Assembly (NCBI GenBank): GCA_947396885.1
Contig: OX377205.1
Location: forward strand, 72,388,969-72,452,968
Source of the DNA: Heligmosomoides polygyrus polygyrus
Taxonomy: Eukaryota > Nematoda > Chromadorea > Rhabditida > Heligmosomidae
Length of the DNA: 64,000 nucleotides
Reading direction: 5' to 3'
The notes below the pieces were generated by a model. That model had not been told where the DNA came from, did no database searches, and worked only from the letters and a program-made list of their open reading frames with translations. Positions 34,376 to 44,689 of the stretch are shown here, in pieces. The position numbers and the translations under genes are program-made. The number at the start of each line of letters is the position of its first letter. Position 1 is the first letter of the stretch.

Positions 34376-34795
34376 AGCTGACACCTCTTCTGAACCAAAA
34401 CACTCCTTTCATGAAATCTGTAATACGTCTTCTGAATCCAGACTGCCATTACACAACATCGGTGACACGTCTTCTGAACCCGGACGCCTGTTGAACAGCG
34501 TCAGTGACATGTTTTCTCGACCCGGACGCCCTTAGCGCGACATCATCGATGACACCGCTTCTAAACCCAGACACCCACCCATTGCGCGACGTCGGTTACA
34601 CGTCTTATGAAACCGGACGCCTGTTGAGCAGCGTCGGTGACATGTCTTGTGACTCCAGACACCCATTACGCGACATCGTTGACACCTCTTCTTAACCCAA
34701 TGCGCGACATCGCTGGCATGTCTTTTGAATTCGAATGCCCTTTGTGCGAATCGGTGACACTTCTTCGTATCGACACGGCGTGAGTGGCACTCCAT
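34376..34795 (+). repeat. 42-bp minisatellite, about 10 units
   Basis: Units follow the pattern cttctgaacccggacgcc, then a short variable part, then gcgacatcggtgacacgt. Most steps are 42 bases; one near 34520 is a few bases longer and one near 34690 shorter. The same family occurs at 37600-37810, 39695-39790, 44100-44515, 62750-62950 and 63370-63545 in both orientations. Confidence 0.85.
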
Positions 34796-35039
34796 CTGAA
34801 CACGGAGGCTGCTACTCGACTTCTAGGAAAGGCCAGACGGATGAGTAGACGGACGGACGGACGACCTCTAACTTCTTTATGTATAGGAGGTAGGATATAA
34901 GACACAATTAGGCTCGGAAAGGGACACTTTCTACTCAGTGGATATTTGCTTTTAAAGGAAGGCACATGTCGTCTAATTTCATCAGAAATAGACTAGCTCA
35001 GTTCATTGGGTGTTACTTATGGTTAGACCTGATCACTTT

Positions 35040-35300
35040 CTGTGGATGCATCCCATGGAGTCGCGGATTGACGTGCAGGTTTGCTCATCAACCCGCGATA
35101 CTGTAACGTGTGGCTGCTGCCGTTGCGTCGCGGATTCTGCACCACATCCTGTAGTCCCTTCCCCAGTCTGGACGACGAAAGCAGTTTCCACACGAGCACC
35201 TTGGATCGCACACACCCTGGAGTCCTTTCCCTAGGTTGGTTCTGGGCTCGAAGATCGCAGAACCCAGCAGCGGACTCCGACGAAAACGAGCTCCAATGAC
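35040..35300 (-). repeat. 114-bp satellite unit plus flank, reverse orientation
   Basis: It contains the complement of the satellite (gacgaaagcagtttccacac, ccctggagtcctttcccta). Next to it is a block, gcaggtttgctcatcaaccc, that is inverted at about 36310-36345. So this segment and the interior of 35625-36427 are inverted relatives. Confidence 0.7.
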
Positions 35301-35484
35301 AACGGCTCGGATAACGTAAGCAGGCGCTGGCACATTGCCACGGCAGCAAGTGGTTAGGTCTAATGGTTATCAGTTCTATGGCTATGGGTGCAATCCTAGT
35401 TGATGGTGGCCACTCTTAAACGATTTTCCAACATAACGAAACAATACATGGGCAACTTGTAAAAATAAATAAGCTACCCCAACC

Positions 35485-35613
35485 TGGGCCGGATTCACTA
35501 AGCGAGTGATATGCGATATCATCTCTCGCCTCTCTCTCCCACCTCGCTCTCTCACCTGATCGCTTCCCGTGGGAAGCCGGTAACGGACCCGAGAACCTTC
35601 ATGAATACGGCTA
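35485..35613. mobile_element. Short MITE related to 32712-33380
   Basis: Starts ggccggattcactaagcga and ends aaccttcatgaatacggc. The interior matches the right part of the 32712-33380 element. Confidence 0.5.
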
Positions 35614-35624
35614 CTGGTTGCCCA

Positions 35625-36427
35625 GGGTCCGGATTCATCAACGACTTACGTAACTTTACCGGAGAATTGTAAGCTTATCTAGCGATATTTTGAGCGATAA
35701 GCCGCGTTAAAAGCTCAGATAACGCGGCTTATCGCTCACCATATCGCTTGATAAGCTTAAAATTCTTCGTTAAAGCTAGATAGCCATTGGACCTAACCAG
35801 GTGCTGGCGTGGCAAAGTGCCAGCACATGCTCACGCCATCCGTACCGTTGTCATTGGACCACGTTTTTGTCGCCCAGTGGTAGTCGGCAGCTGGGTTTTG
35901 CGCTCTTCGAGTGCAGAACTGCTTTCGTCGGCCAGTGAGAGTCGGGAGCTGGGTTCTGCACTCTTCGAGCGCAAAACAAGGCTAGAGAAGGAACTCCAGG
36001 GTGCGTGCGATCCAAGCTGCTCGTGTGAAAACTGCTTTCGTTGCCCTGTGGTAGTCGGCAGCCAGGCTAGGGAAGGGACTCTAGAATGTGGTGCAAAAAT
36101 TCCGCACCGAAGGAGGACCGAACCCCGGCCTCCCTCGCATGCAGCGCACCTCTATCCACCGCCCCAGATTCGCTTGCTGTGTGCGCACCTCTATCCACCG
36201 CCCCAGATTCGCTTGCTGTGTGCGTGAACGCGGGCATATAAGACATCGATCAAACGCACGCGTGGAGGCCATCACGATCCGCAACGCAACGGCAGCAGCC
36301 ACACGCTACAGTGTCGCGGGTTGATGAGCAAACCTGCACATCAACCCCACGACACCATGGAGTGCAGAATTTGGTTAGGTCTAAGTAAGACCTTAATGTT
36401 ACGTAAGTCGTTGATGAATCCGGCCCC
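35625..36427. mobile_element. Composite terminal-inverted-repeat element (803 bp) with perfect 26-bp ends
   Basis: Ends at 35629-35654 and 36398-36423 are exact inverted copies (each begins ccggattcatcaacgactta). Inside, left to right: a foldback palindrome at 35665-35775 (gcgataagccgcgtt against aacgcggcttatcgc), two or three 114-bp satellite pieces at 35850-36085, and a tRNA-like head at 36088-36240. The last part is a block inverted at 35060-35110. The ends are those of the 170-bp foldback MITEs at 12745 and 26076, so this looks like a MITE that acquired cargo. Confidence 0.7.
36088..36240 (-). mobile_element. tRNA-like SINE head with a 39-bp tandem duplication
   Basis: The minus strand shows an A-box-like GGGGCGGTGGATAGAGGTGC and a B box GGGGTTCGGTCCTCC. 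A 39-base block starting gcgcacctctatccaccgcc is present twice (36144 and 36183). Confidence 0.5.
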
Positions 36428-37180
36428 AGATGGACTCAGTTTCCGGGTTCCTAGCCGGGAGGGGGGACATGATTCCCAGTGTAGATCTAGTAATGGAGGA
36501 CTCCCTTACACCGAAAGTGGATCATCTTCAAGCAGCTAAACAGATAACATCTGTAAAATAAAAGCAGGTCAAAACACCATCAATCAACGTTTGAGACTCA
36601 GGCAAGACAATGTACTTCACGTCCAAATTTATTTCAATCTTCTCGACCTAGCTCACAAATCTTATTTATTTTCATGTTTTCTGCATTTTTATTCTTATTT
36701 CGTTAGTGCAGTTATTTTCTGAGGAATGACTAAGTTCAAGATATTCCAATGCTGAACACAATCAGTTATTATAAAATCGTTTAAGAGTGCCACCACCAGC
36801 TAGGATTGCACAATCGTATGGGCAGAACACACCAAAGCTGCACAAATTTTTTAATTTGGTATGAGTGAAGACGTGGTAAAGGGCTGTTCTACAATGTGAC
36901 CTCTCACGAGCCTATTTGCGTCACATATAATTGACTGACTTGATCTGTTCAGACACTAACGATAAGTGGAGTGTCATTAAAGGATTCCGTGGGACTGCTA
37001 ATGCCGATTAGCGTTGGAGCGCGGAAACTATCGGACGCCGTGGTCTTTTAGCCCCCGACATTTCGTCAACGTACCCAACATGGCCTGCCTGGTAAAGCGG
37101 GATACAGCTGTTGTTTCAACAATTCGATTTAATTATTGGGGGAGTAGTTAGGAAGCGACCACTTGTTTGAAGAACCAGGC
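36428..37180. other. No gene seen
   Basis: AT-rich between 36540 and 36960. Nothing recognised. Confidence 0.3.
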
Positions 37181-37500
37181 AAAAGAAGGGACTTCAGGGT
37201 GTGGCAGATCCATGCTGCTTTGTCGCTCCGGTAGGGTCCGCAGCTGAAGCTGGAGCACCCTTTAAAAATGAAAATTGTGTAGACGTCAAAGGCCCTCGAA
37301 TCTCAACAAGTCCGTTGAAATGGAAAAATGTCGTAGCGCGCGAGAACCAAACCTCCGACCTACCCTGTATGAAGCCAAGCCGCCAACCACAGCGCCACGA
37401 GCCGCTTGCCCAAACGCAACGCCGTCGCGAGCGTACAAGAGACGCCGACGCGATGGCATTAGTAGGCAGCGATTCATTCAAAATTCAGGAGGGATAAAAA
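37181..37500 (-). mobile_element. 114-bp satellite remnant plus tRNA-like head
   Basis: 37181-37240 matches the satellite (gaagggacttcagggtgtgg). On the minus strand at about 37410-37330, an A-box-like GTGGCGCTGTGGTTGGCGG and a B-box-like GGAGGTTTGGTTCTC follow. Satellite plus tRNA-like head is the same pairing as at 30.5-30.9 kb and 36.0-36.2 kb. Confidence 0.5.
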
Positions 37501-37599
37501 CAGTAAGCGGCACTCGTAAGGGAACCCTTTGACTTTTACCACGAAGAAGATGGGCAGTAATGGGGGAACAGTATATTCTCTCAGTATCATCCAACGTGT

Positions 37600-37815
37600 G
37601 TTGAGACGTAGGCGTGTCACAGAAGACGTACCATGTCTGTCGTAATCCAGGGATACGTGTCATAGACGTCGCTACAACAGTGGTACGTACGTCAGAACTC
37701 AGCAAATGCGTCCAGGACGTTAGGCAACATCGGTCCGGATTTAGAAAACGTGACTTGGACGTCGTACAAAATGCGTCCAGATCGAGAAGACATGCCACAA
37801 ATCAAACTGCGTAGC
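37600..37815 (-). repeat. 42-bp minisatellite, degenerate, reverse orientation
   Basis: Complement of the 34.4-kb family; words such as agaagacgt, catagacgtcgc and gtccggatttagaaaacgtg recur about every 42 bases. Confidence 0.7.
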
Positions 37816-37849
37816 ACGCGTTGGATTTTTAGAAGACCTTTTACCAGCC

Positions 37850-38060
37850 TCGCGCAACGAAAGCGTGCTTACTTGACTCTCACTACTTTTCTTTGCTGTT
37901 ACATGGGTAAGGCGGTATTGGTGGATGGGGGGGGGGGAGAGGTAAGCCGAGAGCATGACTACAGGAATAGAGTATTACCTCCAGTAAACGGTATTGTCCT
38001 ATCGAGCAATACCGATTGATTTTATTTATGTTTCAACAGATTAAGTCTGTGTTTACAAGG
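37850..38060. repeat. Module next to the 42-bp minisatellite, shared with 62970-63170
   Basis: Both places follow a 42-bp array and contain cttgactctcactac, a 'gggtaagg...ggtattgg...gggg' stretch and aataccg...tttatttatgttt. 13420-13460 has the last part. The minisatellite and this module therefore seem to travel together. Confidence 0.65.
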
Positions 38061-38079
38061 ACGTGCGCCCCTCCTCTAA

Positions 38080-38345
38080 TCCACAGAATGCCGTGAGGCC
38101 TCCACAATCGAAAACTTGGCTTTTCGGTTACGACGAGTGGGCTGAACTCATAGACCTATGCTGAACATCCCATATCGGCTCTTCGGCCAGACCAGTCGTG
38201 TCACCCAGATCTCCGGGGCGGAGCATGACGACAATGACTTCTCCATAAGCTGGCAACTGTTTGCACCGGCCATTTACTAAATATTTCTTCTGCCATTGTG
38301 CAACAGTCTGCAACGAAACAGTTTTGTGCAGTAGACGAGCCAATA
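38080..38345. repeat. Dispersed module Y
   Basis: It matches 45560-45740 in order (aaaacttggctttt, gactcatagacct-like, cagatctccggggcggagc, cttctccat). No clear coding sense. Confidence 0.6.
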
Positions 38346-38375
38346 GGGAGATCGATTTATTTGCTGCGTTTCTTT

Positions 38376-38410
38376 CAAAATCCTTTAGATCTTAGATTTG
38401 GAATGTGAGT
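38376..38410 (+). pseudogene. Ghost of saposin-gene exon 2 acceptor at the duplication boundary
   Basis: The word aaaatcctttagatcttaga and the next bases match the intron end and start of exon 2 (38763-38795) with about three mismatches, but the cag acceptor has become tag. It is present at the left edge of all three copies (38376, 48573, 58776). Confidence 0.65.
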
Positions 38411-38524
38411 TAGACTGGATCCACATTGCATCACTGCAGCTAATCACTGTTTTCTATGGAGCCCTAGTTACCGAGAAAGCGTTGAATGACCTTTGCTTGT
38501 TTAATTTAATCAACTAGGATTGCA

Positions 38525-38527
38525 GAT
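38525..38527 (+). promoter_or_regulatory. Probable trans-splice acceptor before gene A
   Basis: A ttgcag acceptor lies two bases before the ATG, as in spliced-leader-accepting nematode messages. The same site occurs at 48731 and 58934. Confidence 0.5.
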
Positions 38528-39026
38528 ATGCATTTTGTTGGTGTTTCTGCCATCGCGCTCTTTCTCGTGCTTTCCGAAAGCGCTGTCAATGGCGATGAAG
38601 CGCCTACCTGTACGAGGTGCAAAAACCTTGTGAAAATGATTCGTGAAAAGGAGACAACTGATCTAAAGAAGGCAGTTTTCACGGAGGTAAGTATTGCGGA
38701 GGGTAAAGGTGGCCCAAAGTGCCTTATAGTGGTTCGCACGCAGTGTGCGTATTGCTGAGGAAAATCCTTTCAGATCCTAGATTTGGAATGTCAGAAAGTT
38801 TCCAGTCAGGAAGAACCAGAAATCAAGGCCATGTGCGAGTCTAAGGCGATAGAGAAGTTTGAGGTACATTCGGCGCTATGATAGTTGGGGGGGGGGGGGG
38901 AGGGGTTCACTATAGCATGGAGGGTCACATAGCTCCTCGGTTCAATTACAGATTCGCGTCATATTTGATCAAATAGCTGTTGTATATGATTCCGTTTTGG
39001 GCAAGGGAGGGAACTGCAGGATGTAG
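38528..39026 (+). CDS. Saposin-like (SPP-type) secreted protein, gene A
   Basis: Exons 38528-38686, 38774-38863 and 38952-39026 (stop TAG), 107 residues; introns start gtaagt and gtacat and end with cag. Residues 1-22 form a signal peptide (hydrophobic VGVSAIALFLVLS, cleavage likely after VNG). The mature part has CTRC (Cys28, Cys31), then Cys59 in LDLECQ and Cys74 in AMCESK, the spacing of the first four cysteines of a saposin B domain. Exon 3 ends GKGGNCRM with one further cysteine, Cys105, so the sixth is absent. Nematode saposin-like proteins are small secreted, lipid-binding, often gut or antimicrobial proteins; function here is inferred. The exon-3 junction (attacag) is the least certain part. 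It differs from genes B and C at ten residues, seven of them in exon 1. Confidence 0.75.
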
Positions 39027-39625
39027 GCAATTTTAGCACGGGTGCGTCACTCGAGCCACACCCTGGAGTCTCTTCCCCGGCCTAAATCTGTGCTTGCCTC
39101 CGCCTTAGCGGATTTTACTACGAGGTGGCTCCTAAGCTGAGCCTAGCGGAGCCTCAATCCTCGAAGCACTTGATGGTCTCACTTATAACAATGCTGAATT
39201 TGTTTGTCATGAAAGGGAACGTGGTGGTCTTTGCAGCACAAAGATGAAGAACCCAAAAGCATCAACTTTATCTCGTGTCTAAGAGGTTTCAGTAAAATTT
39301 TCATATTCAGCAACATGTCTTCCAAGAAGATATTCCTGCGGAGAAGGTGTGCGAGGATTTAGACGCCTGCTAATCTGTTGCAATAAATGTTCGATTTTCT
39401 TTCTCTTACATATGTTCTGATTTGTTCTGCTTGCACGCGATAGTGATGAGCTAATAGAGATTGATATATGCAGAGAAGAAAATATGATATAAAAATGTGT
39501 GGCAAAAATTGTGTTCTGAGGAGTTCCTGACACACATGATCGTGATTTCCAAGTCGTTGAGGAACCACTGCGACATGCGTTCGCTACTGAATAAAAGCCT
39601 TGCTGGGTCTATCTCTTGAAAGAAT
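39027..39625 (-). other. 3' flank of gene A; possible broken exons of an unknown minus-strand gene
   Basis: On the minus strand at about 39680-39510 a frame reads protein-like (RMSQWFLNDLEITIMCVRNS). After a non-coding stretch another reads SRRLNPRTPSPQEYLLGRHV and then stops at 39279 in this copy. In copies 2 and 3 that second frame runs on for about 40 residues. I recognise no family; it may be a relic. A G run lies near 38886. Confidence 0.25.
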
Positions 39626-39694
39626 CTCAGAAGACCTGTCCCCGACTTCGTGGGATGATCGTACGAATTCAGATGACCTGTCAACGAGGTAACG

Positions 39695-39790
39695 TCACAA
39701 ACGTCTGATTCATATCATGTGTCACCGATATCATGCGACGAGCGCCTGTATTCGGAAAGCGTGTCAACGATGTCCTGTAACGAGTGTTGT
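39695..39790. repeat. 42-bp minisatellite remnant
   Basis: Two or so units (gtcaccgatatcatgcgacg, gtgtcaacgatgtcctgtaa) of the dispersed family. The copy-2 equivalent is 49898-49993. Confidence 0.6.
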
Positions 39791-39944
39791 TTGCATGAGA
39801 AGCGCCAACTTGATAACAGATTTCGAATAACCAGAGATTCAACGGCCTGCCGACCGCCAAACGTCTGGTTGGGGCTTCGCCTCAAACCCGGAGAATAGAA
39901 CATCCCAAACGTCTTCTCCGTTTTAGGCCTTCTCTCATCGATTA

Positions 39945-42900
39945 CCAGCACCTGCACCTGTCGTCCCGTTGATCATCGACTTGCTCGAGCGGGCGCCAGC
40001 AGCGTCTCCATTCGTCCCTGTCGTGTGCCAGAGTGCTCCAATGGATCCTCCTCGCTCGAGGGACACGAAGAGCGTCATAGCGGTCGTTCAGGGCTTTCAC
40101 GAGGAAGTCCAACCAACGCGTTGGTGGGCGTCCTGGTGTTCTCTTGACATCCCGCGGAATCCAGTCGGTGACGGCTCTCGACCAGCGGGTGTCTGCGAAG
40201 CGCATTACGTGGCCAGCCCACCTAATTTTCGACAACTTGGCCCACGCGACAGTGTCTCTGATCTTCGAACGTCGGCGAAGCTCGGAACTCCGGAGGCCTT
40301 CTCTCATTTGCGTGAGTCGTGTCACTCCAAGCGTCGTCCTCTCGATTCCACGCTGCGCGACGCTGATCGCATGTTCATCCTGCTTTGGTAAAGCCCAGGT
40401 CTCTGAGGCGTATGTTAGGGCAGGAAAAACAGTGGAGTCGAGGTGGGCACGGAGTCGGACGTTCTTCGTCTTCTTCTTCGGCGCTCTTGAAAGCTCCCCA
40501 AGCCGCTCGTTTCCTCCTGCTCAGCTCTGGCGCTAAGTCGTTGGCCATATTGACTTCTCGACCCAGATAAACATAGCTGGAGCATTCGGAGATGTTCGTT
40601 CCGTTGAGCGAGAATGGGGCATCAGAAACTTGTCCGTTCCTCATGAACATGGTCTTCGTAAGATTCAGCTGCATTCCAACGTTCCCACATACACGATCGA
40701 AGTCGGCCAGCATTCGCTCCGCCTGGCTGATGCTCGATGTTATGAGCACGATGTCGTCAGCGAAACGAAGATGGTGCAGCTGCTGGTCGTCGACCATCAA
40801 TCCCATGTCTTCCCATTCTAGTTCGCGCATGACGTTTTCGAGGGTGGCGCTGAAGAGCATCGGGGATATGTTATCCCCTTGCCGAACCCCTCTCTTCACG
40901 TCGATGACGACGTTGTTGGAGAATGGAGAGACCTTGGTCGTGAATCCACCGTACAGCTCTTGAATGATTCTGATGTACTGAGTAGGAACGCCCTGAGTGA
41001 GCAGAGCTTCGAGGACCGCTTCAGTCTCGACGGAGTCGAATGCCTCCTTCAGGGCGATGAACGTAAGGCACAGCGGCAGCTTGTACTCTCGCGACACGTA
41101 AGGCACAGCGGCAGCTCGTATCTTGCGACACTTGAATGAGCTTCGTAATGGTGTGTATGTGGTAGTATGTGGTATGTGTGTACGTGCTGAATCCTCTCCG
41201 AAATCCTGCTTGCTCGCATGGCTATCCTTCGTCCAGCGCTCTGCTAATCCTATTCAGGATCACTCGAGTGAACAGCTTGTAGACTACGGACAGCTGGCAA
41301 ATCGATCGATAGTTGCCAATGTCGTGCACGTCTCCTTTCTTGTACAACAAGACGGTCCTGCTGGTCTTTCACTGAGATGGAACCTTGCACTCCGACAGGT
41401 GACGCGTGAAGAGCCGCGCCAGGGTGTTGATTAGCGCTGGCGGTAGGTTCTTCAGGTGTTCGGGTCTGATCCTGTCGGGACCGGGTGATGTATGCTTCTT
41501 CACCGACGAGATGGCGTGTCGGATCTCGGAAGGGAGAACAGAGGGACGACGTATCCATCCTGCGGAAGATGGCGTGGGGGCAGGTGGACGTGGCTATCGA
41601 AGAGATTTTGGAGTAGAAGTCGTGGATGACCTTCTACATGGTTCTTCTGGAAGAGGTGATGGTTCCGTCGGGACGTCGGAGAGCTGTCATCTTGCTCTTG
41701 AAGTTGGCGAAGATCCGGCGGGCATTGCGGATGCTCAAACCTGCCTCTGCAGCTTCAGCCAACACTTCCGCCCTTCTCTCCTTAAGATCCTCCTTTATCG
41801 CCTCTCTGCATAGCTTCGCAAGCTCGGACGTCAGTTGGTAGTTGCCTGACGCTCGTGCTGCTCCACGCTAGCGTATCAGCTCGAGAGTTTCCGGAGACAG
41901 ACGTCTCTTGGTGGTCTTCAAGCTCTCGGCTCCCTTAGCACTATCGTGGAGACGGTGCACGAAGCGATCGTACTCCTCGTCGACGTTGTCCACGACGGCA
42001 TCTTCCCAAAGGCCGACAAGAGAGGTGTAGAGATCCCAGTTGATGGTCGTTCTGGGACTCCTCCTCTTGAACTTTGCGGCCTTCTCTCCTTGTCGGGAAA
42101 AGCGAAACCTCGCGCGAAGGAGGCGGTGGCCCGATCCCGTGTAGAACTTGGGGACAACGGAGAGACGTCGGTCAGGCAATACTTGCGATTGAAGATGATG
42201 TGGTCGATCTCGTTGTGAAACTGGCCACGGGGGGATTCCCAGGTCCATCGTAGAGAGGGAGGCTTCTGGAACTGTGAGTTTCCATGGATGGTCTTGGTCG
42301 ACATGATAAACTCAGACAGTCTTTCACCTTGCTCGTTCCACTCAAACCGTGGGTTCCGATGTGAAGTTCTTCCGGCGACCTTCGCGGTCCGATCTTGGCG
42401 TTGAAGTCGCCGACGATCACCTTGTAGAAGGTGTGACCTTCCTTATAGAACCTCTCCAGCTCCACATAGAAGGCTTCGACTCTTCATCGTCATAGTCGGA
42501 TGTTGGGGCATAAGCGACGAATACAGTCAAAGCTGGAGCCAGTTGCAGACGTCCGATTCGGGTTGTCAGAGACCCGTACGAATTGATGTTCATGGCAAAG
42601 TGCTCGTTGACGAGAATACCAACGCCGCCTACTCCCCTGCTGTCGCATGTTCCGAGGAACAGTTCTTCTCCGGGGTCGTATGCGGCGTGTAGGAGGTAGT
42701 GTTTTCTCGTCTCGGTCAGTCCGATGACGTCGTACTTGATCTTTCTGGCTTGCATCATCAGGTCCTCGACGGATGCTTCCGATGCAAGTGTGCGGGCGTT
42801 GTAAGTACATATCCTCATCCTAGTCCTCAATTTGCGCAGACTGGTTAGGCCCTGAGATTTTAGCAGCCTCTCCTTACTCGTCCTTCCCATCGCTGCAGAA

Positions 42901-43230
42901 ATGGGGGCTCTTTCAGGGTCAGGGGAATGGGGTCCTTTAGTGCTCCTGTGTTTGACTGGAATCCGCACGGGTAGCTAGTCGGGCTTTGTCGTGCGAGAGA
43001 AGAACTCCGGGCAGCCAGCCAGACTGCCCCAAGGGACGGGGCGAGACTTTTGAGGCGGCCTCGAATCGCCTTACGATGTACTCCCAGTCTACCGAGTGCA
43101 AGCCGACACAGTTACAATCCGCACAGTCACGGACACATCCACGCACAATGTGTATGAACATGCCGCTCCCACGCACAAGGAACGCGTCGACCCGACACAG
43201 CAGGAACAAGGAGTCCATCCCCTGCATCCC
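39945..43230 (-). mobile_element. RTE-type non-LTR retrotransposon (minus), unit copy 1, inactive
   Basis: On the minus strand: endonuclease at 42968-42380 (ICTYNARTLAS, VIGLTETRK with catalytic Glu, VIVGDFNAKIG, then EIDHIIFNR). The terminal motif here reads SGHRLL instead of SDHRLL. Reverse transcriptase at 41106-40375 follows: RGVRQGDNISPMLFS and FADDIVLI are intact, but motif A reads FIALKEAFDSV, so the first catalytic Asp is Ala. A 36-base internal duplication near 41065-41118 truncates the frame. The C-terminal segment at 40325-39942 follows (IRWAGHVMRFADTRW, PPTRWLDFLVKALND). The 3' end is near 39950 with a caggtg-type tail. Several frameshifts occur between the endonuclease and reverse transcriptase. 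Confidence 0.85.
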
Positions 43231-43439
43231 ACCTGCGTCTCTAGGCAGTACACGGTCGCATTTGGTTCGCGTTTAATTCCCCTATCTACCACTCGGGGAC
43301 GCGCCACGTGGCCCTGCGACAAGCGGCCCAAGATCCCTCTTAACAAGAGAGCACGAAGGCTCTCTATCGAAGGAGATCCGTGACTCATCCATTACAGTAA
43401 AAAAAACTGGTTTTGCTATATAGAATGGTATAGCGGAAT

Positions 43440-44100
43440 AGGGCAAAACAGGTCCATCACCTTCACAGAACTCCCTTAACTGGTCCCTTATCACTTATTC
43501 CCCTTTATTGTCAGCCCTTTTCCGGTTCATCCTTCTTTGGTCGTCCTCCCCTTCGTCGGTCCCTACTGCTGCTCTCACCTTCACTGGACCTCCCTTTACT
43601 GTCCCCTCTTCGCTGATCATCCTATTCTTCACCGATCCCCATTACTGGCCCCACCCTCACTGGTCCCCACCTTTATTTATCAACCCTTTTCCGGTCTCTC
43701 ATTCACTGGACCCATTCCCCCCATTCACCAGTCCCCATTACTGGTACCTTCCTCACTGGACCCCTTCACCTGGTCCCCTCTTAACTGGTCAACCTTCTAC
43801 CGGTCCCCCCTTCATCGGATCCCTCCCCCCTTCCTTCACCGGTTCCCCTTAATTGGACCCCTCCCTCTTCACCTGGTCCCTCTTCACTGGTCAACATTCT
43901 ACCGGTCCCCCCTTCACTGGACCCTCTCCCTCCCCACTCTCCCTTAACCGGTCCCCATTACTGGTCCCCTCTTCATTGGACCCCTCCCCCTCCTTCACTG
44001 GTCCCCCTTCACTGGACTCCTCTTCCCTCCTTCACCGGTTCCCCTTCACTGGAACTCTCCCACCCCCTCACTGGTTCCCCATTACTGTTCCCACCTTCAG
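43440..44100 (+). repeat. 13-bp-type minisatellite, unit copy 1
   Basis: Same ttcactggtcccc-type repeats as at 33790-34375, here about 660 bases. Confidence 0.85.
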
Positions 44101-44515
44101 TGGTAATACGTCGTCTGAATCCGGAACCCTCGCGTGACATTGGTGACACCTCTTGTTAACCCGGACACATGTTGAATAACGTCGGTGACATGTCTTCTCA
44201 AGCTGGACGTGCTTTGCGTGACATCGTTGACACGTCGTGCGAATCCGGAACCCTGGCGCGACATCGGTGACACGTCGTCTGAATCTGGAAGGCCTTTCGC
44301 GACATCGGTGACACCTCTTCTGAAAACAGGCACATGATGAACGACGTCCGTGACGTCTGCTCAAGCCGGACATGCTTTGCGCGACATTGGTGACATGATT
44401 TCTAAACCAAGGCGCCTGTTGAACGACGTCGACGACACATGTTCGGAACTCGGACGCCCTTTGTGTGACACTGGCGCACGTCTTCTGACCCCTCTCAACA
44501 CGACATAGGTGACAA
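44100..44515 (+). repeat. 42-bp minisatellite, unit copy 1
   Basis: About ten units of cgacatcggtgacacgtc and ttctgaatccgga, directly after the 13-bp block as at 34.4 kb. Short (CA)n at 44587-44605 and (GGATA)n at 44650-44670 follow. Confidence 0.85.
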
Positions 44516-44689
44516 CACACAACTACAACCCCTCCCCACCCCATCCCTACACTTCCTCGCAACACACTCCTTCAGCACTTCTGTGCAAACAAACACACAC
44601 ACACACTCACCCACAGACGAACGACCGTTCTCGCTTATATATGGTAGGAAAGGATAGGATAGGATAGTTAACTCTTACCTCTCTGATCG

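Noticed and set aside
33834..34377. Pro/Ser/Thr/His-rich open frames as secreted proteins
   Set aside because: By-products of the 13-bp minisatellite; the same sequence is open in several frames.
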